DNA from: Lagopus muta
Taxonomy: Eukaryota; Chordata; Aves; Galliformes; Phasianidae
Assembly: GCF_023343835.1 (NCBI RefSeq)
Contig: NC_064437.1
Coordinates: 19,463,501 to 19,527,500 of the forward strand
Direction of reading: 5' to 3'
Length of the DNA: 64,000 bases
In this document: positions 1 through 12,039 of the stretch, piece after piece
Layout of the letters: each line of letters opens with the position of its first letter
Numbering within the stretch: position 1 is the stretch's first letter
Position numbers and translations under genes: made by a program
Notes under the pieces: generated by a model
Told to the model about the DNA's origin: nothing
What the model saw: the letters and a program-made list of their open reading frames with translations, nothing else
The model's database searches: none

Positions 1-2400
1 CAAATGACTGCAGGTTTTGAGCAAAGGTCTTTATTCATGTTCTGCACCCTACTGTGTGAGAGGTTTAGTTAATGTAGACGCTATGATGGCTTCTCCCCCT
101 TCTAACATGTGTAATGACTCAAATCTTTGAGGAGTTTTCTGACATAGTGTATGCATTCGTATGGGATAATAAATAGCCACAAAGGAAGACAGCTTGACAC
201 TTCTGTATTTACGCGTTTTTGTTCACTAGCCTAACAACATCTTCTGTTATCATAAAGTGACTTATAGAATGATGTCAAGCTCAGAACATGTGAAAGAGGC
301 AGCTTGCACATGCCAGACAGGTTGAGAAAGAAGTTTCCATTAGCAGCAGAGAAGGAGAGTTAAGATTGATTGCCATACATCTACGGCTTTCTGAATTGGT
401 AACATTTCCCTTGACTGCAAGACAAAAAGACCTTACAATTAAATGGATATCCTATGTCTTATCTGTAATCATTTGCTATCAACCAGCAGAGACCAAAATA
501 CCACCCATCTTCCAGGCTTGCAAGCAGATACTTACTTGTCAGTTGATCTTGTGAAGTAGGGATTTTTAAGTAGCATTTCCTGGAACAATCACACAATTCT
601 AAATTTTGCTATTATATGGGCACTCTTGCTAGAGACTGTACTGAGTGGAATTTTTGGTCATCAACTTGAAATTCAAATGCAAGCCTTTAGAAGGGCAGCT
701 AAACTGTATGCATATGTTTGCTAAAGGACAAAAGGAAAGATCTTCAGTGTAGTAAATGTTTTCTTACTTAAAAATGAATTCTTCGTTCAAACAATTTGCA
801 AGATTTTTATTTACAATGAAACTTTACTAAAAGAAGAAATAAATGGCCCAAATGTGCTATGTTTTTCAAAAGTATGGTTAAAAACAGCCATGCTCACAAA
901 TAATACATTTCCTAAGTGACACCCAAACCTTTACTAGCAATTTCTTGCTAGTCTTGCTAGACTTTATGCTTACATCTTATAAAATTTTTGTTGCACGCGA
1001 AACATTAGAGAACTGTTATTTATATTGTATTATGCTTTCTGTACTGAATAATAACCATTGCACTTTTTCTTACTACTTTGTAGCCTAGGCAGAGCTCAGA
1101 TCAACATTAAGCTACCATGGTTAAAAAAAATAGTCACAAAGTTGAACAGTAAAGTTAAACACAATACTGCATACTCTGGTGTTCCCCAGACCTGAGTGAA
1201 TAAATTGTAATTTCAAATTGCTCTTGTCATTCTGCTCTAAGAGGCTAACACCTTCCGCACGCAAGCAGGAATACTTGGTGACTCCATCTGATACAGGAAT
1301 AGATTATTTTCCAGTCCCAGGGTCAAGTCAGAGAGAACCTGAGCAGGTCTCGGAGGGAGAGACGAGGAATAAGAGTAAGGAAAGGTCTCAGCTTCTGTTG
1401 TGCTTTAGAATGAGTGGGGAAACACAGCACTTATAATTTAATGGTGGCTTTTTACTCTAACTACTATTTTATTGTTAAATGCATGGGGGTCCTTCATAAA
1501 CTTCTAATCAATCACTACTAACATGGCAAAATTAAAAACTTGTATAATTTTTAAAATCTTACTATCATGGGTTGGCATTTTATTTTCTTGATTATAATTG
1601 CTTTTCCAATCAGGTACGTGGCCAAAACATAAGGAGAAGAGAATGTAAGTAAAAAAGAAGCAAAACAAATTTTCCTGGCATAAACAACTACCTGCATCAC
1701 AAGACAACACAACATTTGGAGCATTAAGAGAACTGATTGCAATCAATGCTAAGAATTAATCTGGTGTTTCAGTGATCAAAACCAATTTGTAAAAAATTAT
1801 CCATTGTTAAAGGGGCAAATTCCCAAAGGATTGTTATCATTTTGTCCCCTTGGAAACAAGCAGTGTTGAGATCTATCCTCCACAGTAATAATCTCCTGTC
1901 AAATGAATAGCAGAATGACATTTCTGTAGGCTTCACAGCATGAAAACAGGTAAGGACACATGAACAGAGAATAGCATAGGATATTTTGCTAACCTATTAC
2001 AAACTTAATAGATTATAGCATTGTTATTTTAGCACATGTTCTCTACAAATTCATCATTCACAACTTACTGTGTGTGGGCATTTAAATTTTAAGGAAGAAG
2101 CACCATCAGCTAAGTTTTTATTATACATGCAGTGGAATGAAGAAAAACGTATTTCTATCAGATTTATTTTTCTCTACTGGAGGAGTATATTAATAACAAT
2201 ACACTGTGAGCTAGCTTAAGTCCAAGGGAAGGATCCTACTTGATTTAATACCAGGCCAGTCTCTCTATATCTATTACAAGCAGACCATAGATCATTTTTT
2301 CACATAAGTATTTCTCATGACAAAATTTCTCCCTCTAAGGATGCAGTGAAATAAACCTATTATAAACATGTTAAGTTGTGCTATCATAAATACATAAAAC
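1..2400. other. AT-rich non-coding stretch, nothing recognised
   Basis: Unique-looking AT-rich DNA with only short chance ORFs. A plus-strand frame at 1218-1436 is open for 72 codons but has no recognisable domain. A plus-strand segment near 1615-1645 follows a good polypyrimidine acceptor and precedes a GTAAGT, but at 31 nt it is not convincing. No repeat family was recognised. Confidence 0.6.
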
Positions 2401-2968
2401 AAACTAGTACAGGCACACATCTGCTGTAGGAGGAGGAAGAGGACAAGCAGTCACTGAGTACTACATTATTCCCCTGCTAAGTTGCCAGTTTCAGTGAGAC
2501 CCAAGAACAAGAGCTGCTACCAAGCATGATAGCTGCTTCACTTCCCATTTGTAGCCCCTAATCAGTTTTCACTAGGCAAGCAGCCACAGAACAGGAGCAC
2601 TAATAACAGCTTTACTTGGCAGGATACAGCTCCGAGTTTGGCCAGAGACAAAAGGCAGCTTAGATCCTTAGTGCTTCTCCCCATATTGCTGTAAGCTTCA
2701 TCCTTGTGCTGCCAGCAGTTCCTCAGCACTGGGGGTGACCCCAGGAGAGGTGTAGTCCAGAGCAGTTACTTTGTTCCCCTAGACAAAACAGGGTTACAAG
2801 AGCACCCAGCCACTCTCAACCCTCTGTTCCAGCTAGAAGCGTATCACTTTGGAGCCATGAATATGGACATAGGAAAAAATCTTTTCCTTCCTACATCCTG
2901 GCGGCAAACCAAAAAATCAATACCAGTTGCCTAAGTAAAATCTCAGCCTGACAGGGCCTCCCTGCTGG
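2401..2968. other. GC-richer non-coding block
   Basis: Base composition is noticeably richer in G+C than the flanks. The minus strand has a strong pyrimidine-rich acceptor-like signal around 2420-2445 but no good donor follows it. I could not match the block to a CR1, an LTR or a known gene. It lies directly downstream (minus sense) of the open frame at 2969-3316 and could be its 3' untranslated part. A minus-strand AATAAA follows at about 2116-2121. Confidence 0.3.
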
Positions 2969-3214
2969 CTACACAGCAATACTAATGGTCTTGTAGTGGT
3001 CTTTAGACAGCACAGGGATGTCAATATAATTTTGTTCCACTTCTCTTGCTTGCCAGGTCCCATCTGCAACTAATTCATAACCTTGGTTACTCATACCTTT
3101 GCACAAATGGACCAACTCTCCACCTACACACTTAGCTGTCCCTTTACTCACTCCAGCGCCTCTCTGATCAATGTGACAGACTTCGTAGCATGTCCCTTCA
3201 AATCTGCCTTGCCT
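2969..3214 (-). other. 82-codon open frame of unknown nature
   Basis: This minus-strand frame runs from the codon after a TAA (3217-3215) to a TAG. Composition is protein-like and not low-complexity. It has four cysteines, including the short motifs GTCYEVCH and GTAKCVGG, and a later tract GYELVADGTW that faintly recalls a sushi-type ending. I do not recognise the protein. There is no ATG near its beginning, so it is not an independent gene. A donor-like AAAG|GTATGAGT lies inside it (about 3096). It is in the same frame as the 33-codon stretch just upstream at 3316-3215, separated only by the TAA. It may be an old pseudogene, a retroelement remnant, an exon of an unidentified gene, or chance. 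Confidence 0.25.
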
Positions 3215-3316
3215 TTAATATTTCACTAAAATGTCAATTAAAACTGCTTTCACCTCCCAGGAGCCCAAAATCTTGTATTCTTTAGGAGCAGTAGGACAAA
3301 GCCAATTCCCATCTGA
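3215..3316 (-). other. Candidate terminal coding exon (unrecognised)
   Basis: Minus strand. The segment begins directly after one of the best acceptor-like signals in the window: about 40 nt of mostly pyrimidines ending TTTGTTTAG (AG at 3318-3317). From the first base the frame is open for 33 codons to TAA and starts SDGNWLCPTAPKEYK. The next-best frame ends at about codon 20, and the third stops early. An alternative donor, GGGAG|GTGAAA, would give a 63-nt phase 0-0 exon. Phase 0 fits the end of the candidate exon at 8930-8991. The peptide is not recognised. Splice signal and open frame can be seen directly; that this is a real exon is inference. Confidence 0.22.
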
Positions 3317-4228
3317 CTAAACAAATAAGAAACAGAGTCAGAAAATCAGAGAGATATTGAAGACTTCTCAATCTTCACCTCAGAGTTTCTCAGAGATATT
3401 AGTTAACCCCTCAGGGAGCGTATTCAACTTCATAGGAAAAATTACCTATGCATTTAGAAAAAGTGCTAGAAAAACGCAGTGTATATCTTTTGGTAAACAA
3501 CAGCATAAACACTCCTGAAGCCCTATTTCTGAAATGTTTACATTTTCTAAGCAGGCAACTGGCCCTAGAGAAACAGGAAAAAGAAGAGAGACAAACAGAG
3601 ACATCACCAAGTAAAATCAGATTATGTATATAGAAGAATGCTAAACACATTTTCAAGGAAGGGTGAGCACCTTTTGGTCAGCGTGGTCATCAGTGCTCCA
3701 AGTGTGCTGGAGGTTTGGGAGGCCCAAAACACACCAGTGAGCTCCCCTGCAAGACATTGGCCTGCCAAGAAATAGTCAACTCTTGTACAACCATATTTCT
3801 TAATATTTCTGAATGTGCAGAACAAATCAAATATCAGCACCTCTGTGCAAGGCCTCAGACTGACTCAGCAGCAGACTGGCAGTGCCCGGTCTCGACAGGA
3901 GCAAAGGGAAGGCCCTCCCCTCCCCACAGCCACTGCTGACCAGCTGAGCACAGCCAGAAGCAATAAGCAAACTTGTGGTAATGAAAGCATCACATTCTGA
4001 TCTTGTACACAAATGTTGTGTTACATTAAATCCCTACAACACAGCTGATGAGACCTAAATAACAGCATCCAACAGGTCTCTCATTTTCATCACTGCCACA
4101 TTTTACTCTCCGTCCCTTTGAAACATAGACACTAGGTTTCTAACGAAATGTTTGCTCTGATGCAATACCAGTAAATACCATAATACAGTGAATTCATAAA
4201 TTTAACATCATACTTAGAAACATGCGGG
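3317..4228. other. Non-coding stretch, mixed composition
   Basis: Moderately GC-rich patches around 3650-3960. Short ORFs on both strands overlap one another and have no recognisable domains. No known repeat identified. Confidence 0.5.
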
Positions 4229-4250
4229 AACACACACAACTGTGTGTGTT
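4229..4250. repeat. Perfect 10-bp inverted repeat (AC/GT hairpin)
   Basis: AACACACACA is followed by a 2-nt loop (AC) and the exact reverse complement TGTGTGTGTT, so the two arms can form a tight hairpin or cruciform. It probably arose from an AC microsatellite joined to its inverse. No miRNA-length stem surrounds it. Confidence 0.85.
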
Positions 4251-5663
4251 ACATCCCAGCTCCAGATAAAAGGCTTTTAATTTTGCTAACAAAAACAACA
4301 CTGAAAACTTCATTCAACTTCACAAACTTTCACAAAACATAGCACAGTCCGGCTTGCTGCTGCTTTTGGCATCTTTAGAAGCTTGTGCAACACGGAAACC
4401 CACCAGGTGCAGCTCAGGGCAGGGCAACCAGAACCCCAGGCCAAGCAGGTATGTGCAGTTACCTGGGATGGAAGAAGGGGCTTACATGAATGCAAGCAGC
4501 TAGGCCCTTGAACATCTTCCAGAAGTAACAGTTACTGTAGAGAGGGTAGGGGTAACTAAAGTATAGAACAAGTTTCAGCAAGTTCCAAATTTGTTTTTTT
4601 TAAAGAATAGCACAATAAACAGAGCAAAGAACATGCGATCAAATCATGTTTTCTTAGACAAGATTATGCTCTAAACAACACCATCTCTTTCACACAGAAT
4701 CAAAACAGTCATATTCCAGCTGCGAAACACAAATACACACCACATGAACCAGCACTCAAATGAGCCATTTCCTGCATCTAGGCTCACAATCAGAACTGCT
4801 GCTCAGTAATTCTCTTTGTAGTGTCTCCATCAGAAAATCAGACTGTCACAAAGCTGTTCCTCATCCACCAAGCTGGTTAAAAGCAAAGACTTGGTTCTGT
4901 TGCTCATACAAGCATAAATACTGCCATGCAAGATGTTCAAAGGTAGCTGAGACAGGCAAGGGACTGGAAGATGAGGGACACACAAAACCATCACCTTCTG
5001 GGGCAGGAGCCAAGAGGGATTTTTACTGCACCTGAATTGATATGTGAAAGCTGAATTCGCACTCATTTGATCAGTACGAAATTATACAACCAAATGGCAT
5101 GGAAATAATGGGCAATGGATATTATACTTTCTCCATAGTCACGAGTGCCAAAGAAAAAAAGTTCAAATCAAATGAGCACACTCTTCAACAGTCAAGCAAC
5201 AAAGTTACTTGGTAGGAAGGTCTTCTTTCCCTCCTTTTTAGCACTTGTAACATAATGGAAAAAAAAATAATCAGTTTGTTATGTAATAGAAGTCAAAATC
5301 ATTAACAAATCTGATCCAATTTTACTTCGGATTGACTAAGCTACAGAATGAGTAGATCTATGAGAAGGATGCAGGTCTAATACAAGAAAACTCAAGTAAG
5401 CATGTCCACCATCACAGTTAAAACAAGTTTTTACATACATTAATAAACAGGAAAAATTTTGTAACAGTCCTCAGAATGAAAGAATTTCACATAACGGATG
5501 TTCTAAAATACATGCTCTGAAAAATTTTTAATGTAGAATTGCTTAAACCTAATAGGAGCCATCAGAGCTTTAACAGCATGACTAGATGTAACTTCATTCA
5601 CAAGACTAACCAAAAATTGTCACTTGGTCTTGTAAGGGATGTAGCATTCGAAGCCAGATAACC
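4251..5663. other. AT-rich non-coding stretch
   Basis: Short overlapping ORFs only. The 4310-4495 part is GC-richer and contains stretches open on both strands, but no domain or repeat was recognised. Confidence 0.5.
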
Positions 5664-5790
5664 TTATAGAATCATAAAATACTTTGCGTTGGCAAGGGCC
5701 TTTAAGATCACCTAGTTCCAACCTCTCTACTATGGAAGCAGGAACACCTTCCTCTAGATCAGGTTGCTCAGAGCTCCATCCAGCTGGGAT
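5664..5790 (-). mobile_element. CR1 LINE 3' fragment, old
   Basis: The plus strand reads TATAGAATCATAAAAT, then a diverged form of the CR1 signature GGTTGGAAGGGACCTTTAAGATCATCTAGTTCCAACC, then GATCAGGTTGCTCAGAGC and a CATCCAGC. This is the reverse complement of a CR1 3' end. Similarity fades after about 5790 and may continue weakly to 5840. Divergence suggests an old copy. Confidence 0.88.
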
Positions 5791-7163
5791 TCATTCACAG
5801 GCTGAAACGGTTGACTCTCTGGAACACATATCTACCTCCTTAGTAATCAAGATTTCCAAGGAACTCACCTCCATGGTACTCAAGAAGGGTTTTGCCACAA
5901 ACTACATGACAATTTTTAATATTCCAGCTAACTTTTCACTATAGGTACTGGCTGTGCCCTCTCTGCTCTTATCATACTGACTATGGTTATGATATGATCA
6001 TGGATACCCAGAAGTCTTCAGCAGTTGCTCATACATTCACTCACAGTATAAAAGAGTTGTTCACATTATTTCCATAAGCACAGTCACTTAAAGGTTTTTA
6101 TCATAATTTTTGCTTCCCATAAGGCATTTTTGACAAAATATGTTAACAATTTCAGAATACCATTGCTATATCAAGACATGGGGCTTTAGAAAGCATTTTA
6201 ATAAATCAAGGGAAGTGAAAATTAGCTTGTTAGCATCTTATGTGAAGTAGAAGCAAAGGGAAAGATTAACACCTAGAAGAAGTGGGAGGCAAGTGCACTA
6301 TAAAATATAAGACATTCAAGATGGTCACAAAAGGAGCTAGAAATACCAGGAATCATGAACAGAAGCAAAAAATAAAAAATAAAAAAAAGTAGGGCATATG
6401 ATAGCCTATGAGGATTCTTATTGCACAGAGGGAAATGATAGATATATACCACTCAAATGAAATTTAAGATTAGAATTTATGTTTGTTTTGTTAGGATGCA
6501 TCATTTTATTATTTTACTATACAGTGTTCATGGGGAGCATATCTTCCAATTCCAAGTCTCTGCTAATAATATCCATTGCAGGCCTCCTAGCAAAACTGAT
6601 CATAGTGCTTTATATATATACAGTGCTGCTTTTAAGCATGTCACCATGTGATTAGACCATTTTTACATTTGTTTCCTGTACAAAGGATATTTATCTTCAA
6701 ATAAGACACTTCAGAGTAATTAGAAAACATTCAATTATATTAGTGCAGGACTATAAGATTCAAAAATTAGTTTATTTCATGTAAGTTAGATATTATAAAA
6801 TATAATAAATTGTTAATTGTCACAAAGGTAAGTGAAAATTATTTCGTATTTGGACAATTTTGAATCAACATCTTTCCTACAGTGGCAATAACGGGGCCAA
6901 ATCTTTGCAGGTACAAGTAGTCAAGTCTACTTAGCCCATCCACACTGTTAGCATTTCTGATTTTAAGACTGTGACCTGAACCAGAATCTAAACTCACACA
7001 CAGCAAAACCTCTGAGTGTGCTCTTAAATGTGTTGTCACTTGCTAGATTAACTCATTAGACAAAAAATAAAATGATAAAATAATAAACAATATATGAACA
7101 ATATACAAGAGTAAAATAAGCACAGAGGGACATCATTTTGTCTAGAAACTTCCAAAAGAAAAA
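5791..7163. other. AT-rich non-coding stretch
   Basis: Contains A-rich runs (about 6368-6390) and a short TA run near 6611. No gene, RNA or repeat family recognised. Confidence 0.55.
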
Positions 7164-7171
7164 AAAACTGG

Positions 7172-7207
7172 AAAAAAAAAAAAAAATCAGTTTTCACTAC
7201 TTTTCTG

Positions 7208-7235
<28 letters not shown>
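7172..7235 (+). repeat. Twin poly(A) tracts
   Basis: Two homopolymer A runs, 15 nt (7172-7186) and 28 nt (7208-7235), are separated by about 20 nt of mixed sequence. They produce artefactual poly-Phe ORFs on the minus strand. No retrogene body lies upstream of them. Confidence 0.9.
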
Positions 7236-7240
<5 letters not shown>

Positions 7241-7679
7241 ATATTTGCTAAGATTGAGATCTGATATTTAAAAAGATAATAAAACAAGTATGACTCATGC
7301 TGAAAATAAGGACATTTCTCAGTGAAAAGCGCATTCTCACTGGTACGTATTTGACAAAAAATTATTATCTGGCCAAGGGCAGAAGTGTCACATTGAATTC
7401 ACACAGTAAGTGCTTAAACTGCAGACTCTGAAAGTTGCATGAAAAAGAAAATAACACAGTTCACATTAAGTATAACACTCAAACTCAAATTAATGTTCTG
7501 TAGATTCTGTTTGCCACTAGTACATTGTCTAAGAAAAAACAAAATGCCCTCAAGATCTCAGCACCATGCAGAACAGAGGAACTACCCATGCATCTACAAG
7601 CTCCATGTTCCCAAGCATTTGACTGAAGTGTCCTTGCTTAACATCTGAATATCTGATACCTACTCTAGGGAATCTGCTT

Positions 7680-7748
7680 ACGCAGGGGGGTTGGACTAGA
7701 TGATCTCCAGCAATCCCTTCCAACTTCTGTAATTCTGTTATTCCGTTA
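7680..7748 (+). mobile_element. CR1 LINE 3' tail, plus orientation
   Basis: GGGGTTGGACTAGATGATCT, CCCTTCCAACTTCTG and two degenerate copies of ATTCTGTTA match the very 3' end and terminal octamer repeat of CR1. Only the last 70 bp are present, as is usual for severely 5'-truncated insertions. Confidence 0.92.
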
Positions 7749-8929
7749 CATAGCTTTGAACTGCTCCTGCAATGCGTGAGACTAGAATATAGGAAGGATT
7801 TCTCCCAATTCTGTCATACTTAATTCAAATAGGACATTTTTGTTTTACCTCCTCCCATGGTTAAAGATGTAGTAAGTTAGTTAGTTTTCAAGGATATCTA
7901 CACAGCACCCAGATAGTAAAAATCAATATTCAAAATTAATAGCCATAATCTATAATAACCTTTAATATTAAGACACTCTAATTCAATGGAAAGTGCAACA
8001 ATGACAGCAGACTACCAAGGTCACAGGCTGCAGCAAGTGAGAACTTGTTCAAATGTAACACAGGTGAGCACAGAAATAAAGGAAAGAACCTGAAGCAAGG
8101 CTTCAGGTGCACACAGATCTCTAGCAAGATAACCTCACCTTCACTGTTAACTCTTAAATGAGACCTGGAAGGAAGGTGGATTCTGGTTTCACCCCTTCCA
8201 GTCACTCAGGGGCATTGCATGCAGCTGAGCTCCCCTGAATTGGCCCTGCCTTCCCCACCAGGTGTTCAGTCACTAGCCCAAGACATGACTTAGCATTTCT
8301 GCTGCAGACACTATTTCTTAGTATGCAATATTCTTAAAATATTTAAGTTTTAGACTAACAACTTAGGAATCTTTCAGTATTTATGTTACAATTTTATAAT
8401 TATTCACAAAATATTTTTTATTTTATAGAATAATAGTATAAAAGGGTTTACTATGTAGAGTGTTAATTCAGTTTTATGGAAGGGATGTTCCATTCACAAA
8501 ATCTTGGAGTACAAATTTTTCAGCCTTCTACCTATGTCAGCAACTTCAGCTCACTGGTTTCAATCAAAACAAGAAGGCAGAACAAGAACTTTTTATTACA
8601 ACTTGGTCCTCATCACGTTTCTTTTATTATTTCAAAAATATTCCACTGAAAAGACAGCACGCTCAGACAACTATGATTTTTCAAGTTTTAAAAACAATCC
8701 AGTCTGAAAAGTAAATTCAGCTATTTCCCTTAACATTGCTCCATATGCAAACACAGAATCATGCAATAAAAGCAGGATAAGATGTGCAGAAGAAGAAAGG
8801 AACACATAAAGCCTGAGAGAAAAGTGAAACATGAAACAAAATTTACATTCCAAAATGTCACAGATACTTTCTTTTTGGGTGCATTTTAACAAAAGAAAAA
8901 GGAGTAAAGTAAAACTTTAGTGATCTTAC
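7749..8929. other. AT-rich non-coding stretch
   Basis: Overlapping short ORFs only. A slightly GC-richer patch lies at about 8160-8280. Nothing recognised. Confidence 0.5.
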
Positions 8930-8991
8930 CTTTCTGTCAGCAGGATCAAACATACCACTTATCCCAGAAGCAGGGACACCAGGATCCTGTT
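8930..8991 (-). other. Candidate 62-nt coding exon (unrecognised)
   Basis: Minus strand. The upstream border is TTCTAATCCCACCAG| (acceptor with branch-like CTAAT and a pyrimidine-leaning tract). The downstream border is ACAGAAAG|GTAAGA, a near-consensus donor. Two frames contain stops. The third is open throughout (2 nt + 20 codons), reading QDPGVPASG and ending GMFDPADRK, with phase 1 at the start and phase 0 at the end. The start phase fits the end of the candidate exons at 45481-45545 and 38189-38307, and the end phase fits 3316. The peptide is not recognised. Short open frames between decent splice sites also occur by chance, so confidence is limited. Confidence 0.28.
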
Positions 8992-9135
8992 CTGGTGGGA
9001 TTAGAAGATTAAGATTAAAGCTTATTCACAAAAAGTTTCTGTTTGTGCGAGGAGAAAAGAAACTGTGTGTTTGCCCCACCTAAAGCAGCTCTCAGCTATT
9101 GCACCAGCTGACATAGCAAAGTACAGCTGTCTCAT

Positions 9136-9329
9136 GAAGAAAAGAGAAAGAGAAAGAGAAAGAGAAAGAGAAAAGAGAAAGAGAAAGAGAAAGAGAAAGA
9201 GAAAGAGAAAGAGAAAGAAAAAGAAAAAGAAAAAGAAAAAGAAAAAGAAAAAGAAAAAGAAAAAGAAAAAGAAAAAGAAAAAGAAAAAGAAAAAGAAAAA
9301 GAAAAAGAAAAAGAAAAAGAAAAAAGAGG
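9136..9329 (+). repeat. 194-bp polypurine microsatellite (GAGAAA)n-(GAAAAA)n
   Basis: An uninterrupted purine-only tract. The first part (about 9144-9217) is a GAGAAA hexamer array with one register slip near 9170. The second part (about 9217-9326) is a GAAAAA array. The change looks like one G-to-A variant spread through the array by slippage. The 93-codon Lys/Glu/Arg frame here and its Phe/Leu antisense are artefacts. Pure polypurine-polypyrimidine tracts can form triplex (H-DNA); no function is implied. Confidence 0.97.
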
Positions 9330-11200
9330 TGTACTTGCCTATATGAACTAAACAAAATATCAGGTCACAATAATCCTGGGTGAGGGATCACACAGAACCT
9401 TAAGTGCCTCTGAGGGAAATTATCCAATACTCTGTGTTTTCACATTGTAAAGAAGACTCATTTTCCATTAGCAAGCACTCTTGCTATCTTCCTCTTTCCT
9501 GGCTGTTGGCCACCAAAGAGGCTAAAGTCAGCCATTGCAGAAGTAGAAATAGCATCTTGTAAAGAATCATTAAAGGTTACTTCCTTGGTTTTCCTATTGA
9601 AAAACACTTGACTCTTAGAATTGACTATGTGTTGCCTGACACCCCAGAAAAGAGGGCATTACATACAACTGTTACATAGCATAGACAAACTGGAAAAACA
9701 TCAGTGTAAGGAAAGAAAAATAATCAGTTTTCCCTTTCTAGTGTATTTGGTAATACAAAATTGTTTTATTTGAACAAAAATCTTGACGGCCATGAAAAAA
9801 GTATAAAAATATTGACAAAGTATGCGACCGACAGTATTTGCAGGTATCTGCAAAATGAAACCTAGTGAGTGCTTAAAGATAGATCCATGTCATAGTATTA
9901 TATTGCAGTGAGAAGCACTGTAATAAGTTAGATATGAAAATAGACCCAACATCTACAACAGGAGAGAGGAAAATGCATGAATCAGAATTTTGGAGATTCA
10001 AAGGAGAAAGTAGGAAATATACATACGGGATTTTGTTGATATTTTCATCATTCAAAAATAAAAAATGAAAAATTCCTCCTTCCCCTAGCCAGTTTTTGCA
10101 AGATCACTTACACGTAGATAACTTTATTTAATTAAAAAAATCACAGGTGGTTTGCCTGATTTTCCCAACTTTGCTGCTGTTCAAAGGTGTGGGTCTAACT
10201 CAAACCAGAATCAATTTCAGGTTCCTTTGTAGTTTAGCTTTACTGAGCATCACAGCTGTAGCTATGGCATCATTATGTATATTACCTACTGGTTTCACAC
10301 TTGAATCTATTTTAAAGTCCTCCACGTGCCTCCCTGTTAGCTAAATAATGAAGAGTATATCAAAGATTGTGTTTCTAAGTTAACTGAAAAATTCAAAGCA
10401 CTTCTAGTGAGACAGAGCTGGTAAAACCATCAAATAACAGAGGACACTGAATTCAGTTCTCATTGTGGTATTGTTAGTTATTAGGGTCATGGCAACGGGC
10501 ATCTGAGACAGAAGAGGCTGAGGTTTTGAGTCTTTGGTGATGGCAAATTTGCCACTGAATGTAAAAACCAAAAAGTTAATCTAGGCAATTAGCTGTCTGA
10601 ACATCATACGTCTCAGCTGTTTTGTACCTCACCCTAAAATCTGAGAAGCTCTTATTATACATTAATTTAAGCAACTTCCTATGAGTAAGAAAGGGGAGTA
10701 TCTACTGATTACTAAGTCCGCAGATTACTACTGTTGCTACAGAATTTCTTTACAGCATGAAAAGAATTTATTTACAGCTTGACATAAAGTCAATTTCATG
10801 ACAATTTGTAACAAAGGCTACTAAAAAAAGTAAACTACATTTCCATCCAAATTTGAAAAAACTGGAGTCCATATCTGCAACAAGGTTAAAATTTCTATAC
10901 CAAAGTGCAAACATGGCCTATAAATGCTGTAGTTCCTGACTGAAGTCTTTGTTGTTGCGTGTCTTTAGTAGTGCCCTTATCCTCGCTAGCTAGATAATGC
11001 CAGTATCAAAGTTCAAGTTCCTCATGCAGATCTGCTATCATATTCTAGTGTCATTCATCTTGCATCAGAGATACTGGCTTATAAGAAACAAAAGCGACTC
11101 AGTGCACTATAAAACATGAGACAGCAGTGAAATAGCAGTGAGCAAAGGAGACTGGGAAATTTCAATTATTTCTAGAAGCCCTATTTAATACAAATGATCA
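9330..11200. other. AT-rich non-coding stretch
   Basis: No recognised gene or repeat. Short ORFs are all without domain signal. Confidence 0.55.
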
Positions 11201-11216
11201 AAAAAAAAAAAAAAAA
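11201..11216 (+). repeat. Poly(A) tract
   Basis: A 16-nt A homopolymer. No retrogene upstream. Confidence 0.85.
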
Positions 11217-12039
11217 GCAAAAGTTTAGAGTAGGTGTATAAGGCAGAATAGGAGGTATACAGTAGAAAATTCTGTGAAAGGTCTCAGACTGTAAGTGTGA
11301 CTGTTAAAAGATGCTACTTTGGAGCGAAAGTGCTTAAAGATCTTCACCAAATGCATGGGAGTTAGATGCACTGTCTCTGAATGATTTGAAAGCTGGTAGT
11401 TCACCTGCAAAACAGAAAAACAACTGAACTGAAGGTGGACCCAAGGGAGAGTGCGAAAAATAAACAACAGAGTAAGTCTGCTGATCTAACCACCACAAGT
11501 TTTGTCATGCTGGTGATGTTCATAGGCCTTGGTACTTACGATTCAGGAATAAACATTTTTTCCAGCAGATGAATACCTAACCAAATGGCCTTCCAGATTC
11601 AATTCTCCCACTCAATAGATTTTGCTCAGTGTCAGCCAAGTTTGTTCCCTCTGCATTTAAAAAGAAATGTAAGTGAAGCTTTTCGCTGTGGTCATCACAG
11701 CAAGATAAGATTATGGCTTGGGATGAATAATGATTTTGGTTTTAAAAAGAAACAGCTGAGAGTCTTAGCGTAGTCCAGGTCCATGAACTTTGGACCTGGA
11801 AACTATAGAAAGATTCTATTTCTGCATCATATAATACCAACTGGATAAATATAAATGTAAAACCTTTTGTGGATAAGAGGAAAATCAAGACTAATATATA
11901 TAACACAATATTTAAAAGATGGAAATTTTCTTAAGTACATACATAAACAAATTCCATATATAGTTAGTAGATTTTTTCTTTTCCTATGTAGTAAAAATAT
12001 AAATTGTATCATCTTCTTAAAGACAGCAATGTTTAATGT
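11217..12039. other. AT-rich non-coding stretch
   Basis: Only short chance ORFs. A/T-rich low-complexity sequence around 11845-11920. Nothing recognised. Confidence 0.5.

Noticed and set aside
7048-7287. 79-codon minus ORF rich in Phe
   Set aside because: Caused by two poly(A) tracts read on the opposite strand.
9065-9355. 93-codon plus ORF and 87-codon minus ORF rich in Lys/Glu or Phe/Leu
   Set aside because: Both are translations of the GAGAAA/GAAAAA microsatellite. A hexamer array never creates a stop in these frames.
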